Source of the DNA: JBIKIW01 sp044361365 | Lineage (GTDB): Bacteria > Patescibacteriota > JACMRA01 | DNA length: 5,335 nt | Reading direction: 5' to 3' | Assembly: GCA_044361365.1 (NCBI GenBank) | Contig: JBIKIW010000067.1 | Coordinates: 1-5,335 of the forward strand | Part shown: piece by piece, positions 1 to 5,257 of the stretch | How the letters are laid out: every line of letters begins with the position of its first letter | How positions within the stretch are numbered: the first letter of the stretch is position 1 | The notes under the pieces: generated by a model | Seen by the model: only the letters and a program-made list of their open reading frames with translations | The model's database searches: none | What the model was told of the DNA's origin: nothing | Made by a program: the position numbers and the translations under genes

Positions 1-94
1 GTTTTTGTAGCGTCTATATCTACACAAAAATGATGAATTATTTTTTTTAAATTGTAATTGCTTAATCTTTATCTGTATATCATAGAAATTAGTT

Positions 95-114
95 TAGTTA
101 GTGTTTGCTAACTA
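95..114 (-). terminator. weak hairpin just after murI stop
   Basis: A 7-bp perfect inverted repeat (TAGTTAG at 95-101, CTAACTA at 108-114) with a 6-nt loop begins 3 nt beyond the murI stop codon. Its position fits the 3' end of the galU-murI transcript. The stem is AT-rich and no U-run follows it in the murI direction, so it is at best a weak intrinsic terminator or a 3'-end stabilising structure. Confidence 0.3.
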
Positions 115-116
115 GT

Positions 117-869
117 CTAGTTCCTTTCAAATTCTACTTTATCTCCAGTTACCCAATATTTTTGATAACCATCGAAATCTTGATATTTAGGGTATTTTTG
201 CCAGTATTCACTTAATTTTAAGGATACATAAAAACTTGGATCTATGATTTCGAGTTGTTCAGAAAATTTTAGCTTAATATTCTCAGTTGCCCATTTGTAG
301 TGAGTGCAAGCTAGGACTAAATATTTCATTTTATCTACTTCAATTTGGTTAGAAATTATCAGTTCGTCTAAAATTTGATCTACTTTTTTTGAGTCGTTTT
401 TTTCGATAGCGTCAGCAAGGCCTTGGACGGGTAGGGAGGTAAGATTGGTGAAGCCGATTTTGGAGATTTCAGTTTGGTAAAAACCGCTTTTGTGGGTAGC
501 TAAAGTTGATAATAGCAGACCTTTTTCTAGTTTTAAATGCTCGTATTTTTCTGATAAATATTCAGTTAATGGCTTGGTAATACTCAAAATCTGTTTACCT
601 TTGAAGTTTTTTGGGAGCCAATCGTTTTGCAAATATCTGATTGAATTTACGGAAGCTGTGTTGCACGCCAAAACCACTAAATCACAACCATTTTTAAACA
701 AAAATTCACAAGCTAGGCGGACTCTGTTTTGAATAAAGCCAACGCTTTTATCTCCAAGTGGAAGCACTTTGGTATCGGCAAAATATTGAAAAGAAACATT
801 TGGATTTTGTTTGATAATTTCACTCAGAATGTTTAGTCCACCAACTCCACTATCATAAATTCCAAGCAT
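117..869 (-). CDS. murI: glutamate racemase MurI
   Basis: Interconverts L- and D-glutamate, giving the D-glutamate used by MurD in cytoplasmic peptidoglycan synthesis. The 250-residue protein is slightly shorter than the usual 260-270. Visible family marks are DSGVGGL at 6-12, YFADT...LPLGDKS at 29-42 (usual form PYG, here PLG), ACNTAS at 68-73 with the first catalytic Cys69, ATHKSGFYQ near 124-132, ACTHY at 187-191 with the second catalytic Cys188 and His190, and a C-terminal WVTGDKVEF matching the usual VTGD...F end. Both catalytic cysteines are present, so the enzyme should be active. The ATG lies 11 nt after the galU stop, so the two are almost certainly co-transcribed. No clear Shine-Dalgarno precedes the start. 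The Asp/Glu racemase superfamily also includes aspartate racemases, but the DSGVGGL and CTHY contexts favour MurI. Confidence 0.93.
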   Translation of the reverse strand: MLGIYDSGVGGLNILSEIIKQNPNVSFQYFADTKVLPLGDKSVGFIQNRVRLACEFLFKNGCDLVVLACNTASVNSIRYLQNDWLPKNFKGKQILSITKPLTEYLSEKYEHLKLEKGLLLSTLATHKSGFYQTEISKIGFTNLTSLPVQGLADAIEKNDSKKVDQILDELIISNQIEVDKMKYLVLACTHYKWATENIKLKFSEQLEIIDPSFYVSLKLSEYWQKYPKYQDFDGYQKYWVTGDKVEFERN

Positions 870-880
870 AAAAGCCCAGG

Positions 881-1762
881 TTATTTTTTATCAACTTTTT
901 CTTGTAAAAATTTAAGTAAATCTTCTCGTAAATCTTCATGGTCTAGCCCAAATTCTACAGTAGCTTTCAAAAATCCTAAGATATTTCCACAGTCAAAACC
1001 AGATTCTTCTGGCTTGAATGCATACAGAGGTTTGTTTTCTTTCATCATCTCGATAAAGGCATCAGCAAGGCGTAATTCACCATCGCTAGTATTTGAAACA
1101 GAATTTTCTAAAAGTCTAAATACATTGGGAGTGATTACAAAATATCCAGCACTAATTAGGTTTGAAGGAGCGTCTTTTGGTTCAGGTTTTTCTACAAATC
1201 CGGTCACTTTTACTACATGGTCTTTGTCTGTAGCTTCATATGCCATAACTCCATATTTTTTGACTTCAGACTCTGGTACAACATCGCCACAAATAACGGG
1301 TTCTAGGGTTTCGTTGTAAATTTTGATGATTTGTTGGATAGCTTTGGTTTGAGGTTTCATCAAGTAATCTGGATAAATTACAAGTACTGGCTCGGTTGGG
1401 TCAATAAAGGGTTTGGCACATAAAAGAGCATCTCCATCACCATTTTGAACTGCTTGGCGAACGTAGGCGAAATTGGCTAGCTTGGATATTCCACTGATTT
1501 CTTTGAGGAGGGCTTCTTTACCTTTTTCTACCAAAGCACTTTCTAGCTCTACGCTACGGTCAAAATGATTTTCGATTGAGTTTTTTCCTCTTCCTGTGAT
1601 AAAAATGATTTCTTGAATTCCAGCTTCTACAGCCTCTTCAACTAAATATTGAATGATAGGTTTGTTTACGATCGGTAACATTTCTTTAGGTTGAGCTTTG
1701 GTGGCTGGTAAAAACCTTGTACCGAAGCCAGCGACCACAAAAATGGCTTTTTTGATAGACAT
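881..1762 (-). CDS. galU: UTP--glucose-1-phosphate uridylyltransferase GalU
   Basis: Makes UDP-glucose and pyrophosphate from UTP and glucose-1-phosphate in the cytoplasm; the product feeds surface polysaccharide, glycolipid and galactose pathways. At 293 residues it has normal GalU length and a single nucleotidyltransferase fold. Signatures are AGFGTRFLPATKA...PKEMLPIVNKP (11-35; nucleotide-binding loop with Arg16 and Lys26), QYLVEEAVEAG (38-48), LCAKPFI (114-120), FVEKPEP (189-195, Lys192 expected to contact the sugar phosphate), and FDCGNILGFLKA (257-268). Two conserved places differ from the form I know: the usual GLGHA reads GDGDA (Asp111 for His), and the usual PDD metal-site region reads PDY (Asp132 kept, next residue Tyr). 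Family membership is secure; exact sugar specificity is less so. It is first in the unit with murI. No Shine-Dalgarno is visible upstream of the ATG. Confidence 0.95.
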   Translation of the reverse strand: MSIKKAIFVVAGFGTRFLPATKAQPKEMLPIVNKPIIQYLVEEAVEAGIQEIIFITGRGKNSIENHFDRSVELESALVEKGKEALLKEISGISKLANFAYVRQAVQNGDGDALLCAKPFIDPTEPVLVIYPDYLMKPQTKAIQQIIKIYNETLEPVICGDVVPESEVKKYGVMAYEATDKDHVVKVTGFVEKPEPKDAPSNLISAGYFVITPNVFRLLENSVSNTSDGELRLADAFIEMMKENKPLYAFKPEESGFDCGNILGFLKATVEFGLDHEDLREDLLKFLQEKVDKK

Positions 1763-1785
1763 AAATAAGCAATAATTAGTTAGTC

Positions 1786-1811
1786 ATTTTAAATTATCTA
1801 TAAGCTGTCAA
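1786..1811 (-). promoter_or_regulatory. possible galU-murI promoter
   Basis: On the minus strand a perfect TTGACA (1811 to 1806) is followed after 14 nt by TAAAAT (1791 to 1786), a five-of-six match to the -10 consensus, and the galU ATG lies 23 nt further on. The spacer is shorter than the usual 16-18 nt, which is the main reason for doubt. If used, it would place the large inverted repeat upstream of the galU transcript rather than in its leader. Confidence 0.3.
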
Positions 1812-1892
1812 CTCTAAGTACCTATCATTTATTTATAGTACGTTTGAATGTATTAATGAATTGACCCTATCTAGTTTAACAAATTATTTTAC

Positions 1893-1991
1893 ACTCAAAC
1901 CCGCACCAAAATACACATTCAAAGCCTACAAAACTCATTCCATTCAAACAGTTGTAGTCTTTTCTTTGTGTATTTTAATTTAGGTTTGAGT
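1893..1991 (-). repeat. 99-nt inverted repeat, candidate structured RNA
   Basis: Arms 1893-1916 and 1968-1991 (24 nt each) are inverted copies with 19 of 24 positions matching: nine perfect outer pairs (ACTCAAACC / GGTTTGAGT) and nine perfect inner pairs (AAAATACAC / GTGTATTTT). Read as minus-strand RNA, three of the five mismatches become G-U pairs, giving 22 of 24 paired; read as plus-strand RNA only one does. Further inside, the minus-strand RNA can add AAAG with CUUU and CUACAA with UUGUAG across a single A-G mismatch, leaving an 18-to-20-nt loop. The wobble bias suggests selection as minus-strand RNA, but a MITE-like palindrome or a protein-binding site in the divergent promoter region is also possible. 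No U-run follows on either strand, so it is not a standard terminator. Confidence 0.55.
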
Positions 1992-2099
1992 ATACTATAA
2001 ATTAAAAACAATATCGCTCTATTTTGCTGTATATTGTGGATGGTTGTACTGAATTGCCAAAAAAGATAAACTCACCCACTCTTAAAAAATTAAATTAAT

Positions 2100-2522
2100 A
2101 TGCAAGGCGGTAATTTTTCAGACCAATTTGGATTTCCAAATCAACTCACTCAGCAGGGTGGAGGTGGCTTGAATGTAGAAAACCGTGGAGGGTTGCAAAT
2201 GCCGCAAAATGCACCAAATCAACCTGTGCAGATCAACCAACCTTCTCGAATAGAACAAGGTGTAACATTTGAAAAACCAACTGGAAACCAAAGATCAACA
2301 AGACCTCAAACAGCTAAGGGTCAAAGACTTACTATTCAAAGACCTCTTCCGCAACAGCAGACTCCTAATATAGGGCATCAAGCCGACGAGCCTGAAAACA
2401 AAAACACAATCACCAAAAAATTAATGTTAGAGTTTAATTCTCTTGGAAACAATTATAGAAAACCAGGAGTTTTAAATTTGATGGAAAAAATCTTAGTTAA
2501 AATAATGAATCTTTGGAGGTAG
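2100..2522 (+). CDS. Q/N/P-rich low-complexity protein, unknown function
   Basis: I do not recognise this 140-residue protein. Residues 1 to about 98 are low complexity: Gln, Asn and Pro make up about a third of the whole protein, with GGGG at 20-23, QQQ at 86-88 and no hydrophobic stretch, so this part should be disordered. Residues 106-140 differ: a short mixed region (KKLMLEFNSLG) and then a basic amphipathic stretch, KPGVLNLMEKILVKIMNLWR, likely one helix. There is no signal peptide or membrane segment. An in-frame TAA two codons before the ATG fixes the start; no Shine-Dalgarno is visible. The region is richer in G+C than its flanks, with ordinary codon use, which supports real coding. 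The helix could be an anchor or partner-binding end on a flexible tail. No operon partner is evident: galU is divergent and the next gene is 160 nt away. Confidence 0.6.
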   Translation: MQGGNFSDQFGFPNQLTQQGGGGLNVENRGGLQMPQNAPNQPVQINQPSRIEQGVTFEKPTGNQRSTRPQTAKGQRLTIQRPLPQQQTPNIGHQADEPENKNTITKKLMLEFNSLGNNYRKPGVLNLMEKILVKIMNLWR

Positions 2523-2540
2523 AAATAATTGATACTTGCT

Positions 2541-2558
2541 AGAGAACCTGGTAACTCT
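2541..2558. repeat. imperfect 18-bp palindrome downstream of the Q/N/P gene
   Basis: AGAGAACC at 2541-2548 and GGTAACTCT at 2550-2558 are near-perfect inverted halves around one central T. The centre is too tight for a good RNA hairpin and no T-run follows, so an intrinsic terminator is unlikely. It could be an operator-type site or chance. Confidence 0.2.
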
Positions 2559-2666
2559 TAATAAATTCTATTGTAAAACAAATTTCAAGCCTTTGATACA
2601 AAATGAATAACGGTTAAGTATTTTTAATGTTGAATTTGACCAAAAGAACAAACTAGCAAAATAACC

Positions 2667-2675
2667 TGATAAAAT
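2667..2675 (+). promoter_or_regulatory. extended -10 promoter, probable leaderless start
   Basis: TG-A-TAAAAT matches an extended -10 element (TGn plus five of six bases of TATAAT). It ends exactly 7 nt before the ATG of the TMEM175 gene, so transcription would begin at or next to the start codon. No -35 is present at the right spacing, as extended -10 promoters allow, and no Shine-Dalgarno lies in the gap. It would drive the TMEM175-alkD pair. Confidence 0.5.
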
Positions 2676-2682
2676 ATTTATT

Positions 2683-3342
2683 ATGAACAAACAACGGTTA
2701 GAAGCCCTTTCTGATGGAATTTTTGCCATTGTCATGACACTTTTAGTGATTGAAATCCGAGTCCCTGAGCTGGAAGGTTATTTTTCGGAAAGAATTTTAC
2801 AAGAAGGTTTGTTGAAACTCGTGCCACTTTTTTGGGCATATATTCTTAGCTTTGCTCTTATCAGTAGTAGCTGGATAACACATCATTTTTTATTCACTGT
2901 GATGGCAAAAACTGTGAATAGATGGGTGGTTATTTTGAACATGCTCTTGTTAAGTTTTATTGCCTTAATACCATTTTCTTCAAACCTTTTAGGACATTAT
3001 CCTCAAAGTATGACGGCTGTAGTTTTTTACAGTTTAAACCTTTTTGCGGTGGGTGCAATAATACCAATAATTAGAAGTTATTTATTGAGTTCAAAGCAGG
3101 GTGAAAGAGGTGGTCTTACTGATTTGGATGTGGTTTATGCTTACACACGAATTGGAGTTTCTACCGTATTACCGTTGGTTGCGATTTTGATTTCAGCTTT
3201 TAACACATATTTGGCGATTTCTTTGCTTATTTTACAAGTTTTGCTAAATTTGATTCCAGGCTTGATCGCTTTTATTTTGAGAGTAACTTGGCTGGATAAA
3301 AAGTTTTTAAAATTGGTTAAAGGTGATTCAAAAGCAGGTTGA
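2683..3342 (+). CDS. TMEM175/DUF1211-family potassium channel protein
   Basis: Six-helix integral membrane protein of the bacterial TMEM175 family, known to form tetrameric K+ channels lacking the classical TVGYG filter. The N-terminus has the family motif in the form RLEALSDG (5-12); the usual form is RxxxFSDG, so Phe is Leu here. Predicted helices are about 12-26, 45-66, 78-100, 110-132, 155-174 and 176-200, with a basic C-terminal tail. WITHHF (64-69) and NMLLLSFIALIPF (86-98) match conserved stretches of TM2 and TM3. The length of 219 residues is that of a single-repeat bacterial homologue. The start is the ATG directly behind an extended -10 element. The last 20 nt overlap the alkD start, so the two are translated from one mRNA. 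Family membership is clear; ion selectivity in this organism is inferred. Confidence 0.93.
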   Translation: MNKQRLEALSDGIFAIVMTLLVIEIRVPELEGYFSERILQEGLLKLVPLFWAYILSFALISSSWITHHFLFTVMAKTVNRWVVILNMLLLSFIALIPFSSNLLGHYPQSMTAVVFYSLNLFAVGAIIPIIRSYLLSSKQGERGGLTDLDVVYAYTRIGVSTVLPLVAILISAFNTYLAISLLILQVLLNLIPGLIAFILRVTWLDKKFLKLVKGDSKAG

Positions 3343-4024
3343 AGACGAACTTAGGAAAAAAGCCCAAAACAGTAGAGCGATTGATTCTAGCAAATATTTT
3401 CAAGTGTATGCCGGAGGTTGTGGAGAAGGAGATATATTTTTAGGGGTGAAAGTTCCAGAAAGCCATAAGATTGCTAAGAAATATTATGACAAAACTTCGC
3501 CAAAAGACTGGCAAGAAATGCTCGCTAGTGATATTCATGAAGTTAGATTGGTTGCACTTTTAATGATGGTTTTGTGCTTTGGAAAACAAGAATCCAGACA
3601 AAAAGAAATTTTTAATTTTTATGTAGCAAATCTTGATGGTGTAAATAATTGGGACTTGGTTGATAATTCGGCTAGCAAAATTGCCGGTGCTTATTTATTC
3701 GGCAAAGATAAGTCTGTTTTATACAAATTAGCTGATTCAAACGACCTTTGGAGACAAAGAGTTTCTATTATTGCTACGCTTTATTTTATCTCTCAAAATG
3801 ACTTTGATGATACTTTTAAATTAGCTCAAAAGCTTTTTAGTCACAAACATGATCTAATCCACAAAGCTACGGGCTGGGCTTTACGAGAAGTTGGTAAGCG
3901 AAACGATCTAACTCTACAAGCTTTTTTAGATAAAAATACCACCAAAATGCCACGAACCATGCTTCGCTATGCAATCGAAAAGTTTCCACAGGAGATTAGA
4001 AAAAGATATTTGGAGATGAGGTAA
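3323..4024 (+). CDS. alkD: AlkD-like DNA alkylation repair glycosylase
   Basis: Member of the HEAT-like-repeat DNA glycosylases that excise N3- and N7-alkylated purines to start base excision repair in the cytoplasm. The 233-residue protein is full length and all helical. Conserved segments are YFQVYAGGCGEGDIFLGVKVP (25-45), IHEVRLVALL (71-80), NNWDLVDNSA (108-117), DLWRQRVSIIATLYFI (141-156), HDLIHKATGWALREVGKR (176-193) and MPRTMLRYAIEKFP (209-222). Trp110 and Asp114 match the active-site Trp109/Asp113 of the Bacillus cereus enzyme, and Arg144 or Arg146 the catalytic Arg148, so activity is expected. The start is GTG at 3323, inside the end of the TMEM175 gene; the frame has a stop at 3308 and no ATG until codon 66, too late for the family. 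Translational coupling to the upstream gene is likely, since no good Shine-Dalgarno is seen. Confidence 0.93.
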   Translation: MIQKQVEDELRKKAQNSRAIDSSKYFQVYAGGCGEGDIFLGVKVPESHKIAKKYYDKTSPKDWQEMLASDIHEVRLVALLMMVLCFGKQESRQKEIFNFYVANLDGVNNWDLVDNSASKIAGAYLFGKDKSVLYKLADSNDLWRQRVSIIATLYFISQNDFDDTFKLAQKLFSHKHDLIHKATGWALREVGKRNDLTLQAFLDKNTTKMPRTMLRYAIEKFPQEIRKRYLEMR

Positions 4025-4031
4025 TACTGTT

Positions 4032-4060
4032 TTGACTAATTTTGATTTTTAGGTGTTAAT
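4032..4060 (+). promoter_or_regulatory. possible promoter for the 34-codon frame
   Basis: TTGACT (4032-4037, five of six) is followed after 17 nt by GTTAAT (4055-4060, four of six, preceded by TG at 4054-4055). It ends 7 nt before the ATG at 4068, the same distance as at the TMEM175 gene, so a leaderless transcript is again implied. It starts 7 nt beyond the alkD stop and could alternatively serve holA with a long leader. Confidence 0.35.
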
Positions 4061-4067
4061 TTACGAT

Positions 4068-4172
4068 ATGAAATGGGTTTTAAGTAAAATTTTCCCGCCA
4101 GACCAGTCTCTTGTTATGGCAATTGTGGAGATTGCTGTGAATATTATGACAAGCTTTTTACCCTACTGGTAG
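4068..4172 (+). CDS. possible 34-residue hydrophobic peptide
   Basis: A short open frame from ATG 4068 to TAG 4170 encodes 34 residues: a basic start (MKWVLSK), FPPDQ at 9-13, then about 20 mostly hydrophobic residues ending LPYW. It would form one membrane-inserting helix, as small membrane proteins and type I toxins do. Support is limited to this composition and the promoter-like sequence ending 7 nt upstream; there is no Shine-Dalgarno, and a frame this short arises easily by chance. I do not recognise the sequence. Confidence 0.25.
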   Translation: MKWVLSKIFPPDQSLVMAIVEIAVNIMTSFLPYW

Positions 4173-4241
4173 GTTTGAGTCATTTAACCACTTTGAGTTA
4201 ATTATTTTGACAATTTTAGCCTATAAATCTTTGTTTACAAG

Positions 4242-5069
4242 GTGACTTATTTTTTGGAATATACGGATTTTAGCTTAGCTGTGGAGCATATTTGTAGTCA
4301 GCAAGGTTTAGATTTTTTAGAAACTTGGCGAAGTAAAAAATTACCTTTTTTAAGATTAAAACCTGAGAGTTGGTTTGATTTGGAAGCTACTGTTTTGCAG
4401 GATGAAGATTTGTTTGGTGAAACTAAACCACAAACTTTTTTGATTTCTATAGAAAATCTGTTGCTAGATAACAAAATTTTACCGATTCTGGAAAAACTCC
4501 AAGCTTCAAAAAGTTATTTTTACCTGACCTATTCTAACGATGAAAAATTACTAGCTGATAGTAAAAAATTACTTAAAAAAGCTAATATAGATTTTATTCA
4601 ACTGAAAAAACCAGATTCCACCAGAGCCTTTGAAATAGCTCAAAAGCATACTCAAAATATAGACCTAAAAATTACTGCAACTGATTTGCAAAAACTAACC
4701 AAACAGGCTTCTGGGTATCAGCAGTTGATTGATGAATTAGACTTTATTTGGCTTTCGGGCGACTCCAAAAAAGCAGTAGAAAGTTTGTTAATTGAGGAAG
4801 AATTACCGATTTTTATGATGAGTTTTAAACCTGAAAACGCTAAAAATGATAGCCAAAAATGGTACAAACGAGTGCGTGAAGACGATGTACAACTTTTGAT
4901 TAGTTTGTTATTTACAAAGGTTTCCAAAGACTCTTCTAATTTAGCTAAAAAACTTATTCAAGAGCTAATTTTGGTAGATCAAAAGTCCAAGACAATCAGT
5001 AAAGTTGGTGGTTCAGTTTGGCTTAAATATTGGCTTTGGAAAGCGGAAAACTTGGTCAGTCTTCAATAA
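4242..5069 (+). CDS. holA: diverged DNA polymerase III delta subunit (HolA-like)
   Basis: Probable delta subunit of the clamp loader, which opens the beta sliding clamp and helps load it on primed DNA. The 275 residues are well short of the usual 320-345. Supporting marks are EDLFGETKPQTFLIS (55-69, like the family's SLFGEKRL strand end), a KKLLKKANIDFIQLKKPD segment (108-125) at the usual domain I/II link, ITATDLQKLTKQASGYQQLIDELDFIWL (144-171) like the domain II helices that end in NELEKL, and a helical C-terminus with LLISLLFTK...AKKLIQELILVDQKSKT (218-251) like the collar domain. The N-terminal GDDEFL-type start is not recognisable. The start is GTG: an in-frame TAA at 4224-4226 leaves only five codons upstream and none is ATG. 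TATAAA at 4222-4227 may be its -10. Assignment rests on pattern and fold order. Confidence 0.65.
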   Translation: MTYFLEYTDFSLAVEHICSQQGLDFLETWRSKKLPFLRLKPESWFDLEATVLQDEDLFGETKPQTFLISIENLLLDNKILPILEKLQASKSYFYLTYSNDEKLLADSKKLLKKANIDFIQLKKPDSTRAFEIAQKHTQNIDLKITATDLQKLTKQASGYQQLIDELDFIWLSGDSKKAVESLLIEEELPIFMMSFKPENAKNDSQKWYKRVREDDVQLLISLLFTKVSKDSSNLAKKLIQELILVDQKSKTISKVGGSVWLKYWLWKAENLVSLQ

Positions 5070-5223
5070 TTTTAACACCTGGGTAGATTTCAGAAAAATC
5101 CTTAATTGCTTGGTTTAATTTTTCTTTGGCTATAAGAATCTCCAACTTTTTGTTTTTTTGGGTTTGGATATAAAAATTAGCAAAAACTGCATTTGCGATA
5201 GGATTTTTAGAGTTAATATCCAT
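5056..5223 (-). CDS. small unknown protein, 55 residues, convergent with holA
   Basis: An open frame from ATG 5223 to TGA 5056 encodes a 55-residue lysine-rich soluble peptide that I do not recognise. It begins MDINSKNPIANAVFANFY; residues 23-43 (KNKKLEILIAKEKLNQAIKDF) look like one charged helix, and it ends SEIYPGVKIIED. There is no signal, membrane or metal-binding motif. Its last 14 nt overlap the holA end in antisense, leaving no room for terminators between the two. For: it fills most of an otherwise empty stretch, has plausible composition, and tail-to-tail overlap is common in compact genomes. Against: there is no Shine-Dalgarno and the length is short. A ribosomal protein S20, which often neighbours holA, is not what this encodes. 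Confidence 0.45.
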   Translation of the reverse strand: MDINSKNPIANAVFANFYIQTQKNKKLEILIAKEKLNQAIKDFSEIYPGVKIIED

Positions 5224-5257
5224 TTTTTAAGGCATGGAATTGTCAGATTTAATACTT

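Larger units (their letters stand above)
1763..2099. other. divergent intergenic region, 337 nt
   Basis: This non-coding stretch separates galU (leftward) from the Q/N/P-rich gene (rightward). It holds a possible galU promoter near 1786-1811, the complementary element 1842-1850, and the large inverted repeat 1893-1991. The 108 nt between the repeat and the right-hand gene are A/T-rich with -10-like words (TATACT 1991-1996, TATAAA 1996-2001) but no well-spaced -35. A weak TTGTAC / TAAACT pair with 17-nt spacing sits at 2044-2072. I see no convincing open frame. Confidence 0.8.

Noticed and set aside
1..33. Frame open from the left edge to TGA at 31-33 (10 residues), possible end of an upstream plus-strand gene
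   Set aside because: Ten codons cannot be judged; another frame is also open across this edge for 15 codons.
2..48. Bulged stem (TTTTTGTAG with CTACacAAAAA, 2-30) and a T8 run at 41-48, as a plus-strand terminator
   Set aside because: Stem is weak and bulged, and the T-run begins 10 nt after it rather than directly; only suggestive of an intrinsic terminator.
490..732. 80-codon open frame on the plus strand within murI
   Set aside because: Antisense to a clearly coding gene with both catalytic motifs; no family resemblance and no start signals.
1014..1319. 101-codon open frame on the plus strand within galU
   Set aside because: Antisense shadow of a confident GalU gene; serine-rich, patternless translation.
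2036..2044. TGTGGATGG as a DnaA box near a possible origin
   Set aside because: Only seven of nine bases match and it is single; no cluster or origin context.
4162..4173. CCTAC/GTAGG small palindrome at the end of the 34-codon frame as a terminator
   Set aside because: Four usable base pairs and no T-run after it.
1981..4180. Exact 11-mer TAGGTTTGAGT at 1981-1991 and 4170-4180
   Set aside because: One shared 11-mer is expected by chance within 5 kb of AT-rich sequence, and the flanks do not match.
4207..4227. TTGACA (4207-4212) with TATAAA (4222-4227) as a holA promoter
   Set aside because: Spacing is only 9 nt, far below the 16-18 needed; TATAAA alone may still act as a -10.
4718..4927. 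69-codon open frame on the minus strand within holA
   Set aside because: Antisense to holA; its composition follows from the complement of lysine- and leucine-rich codons.
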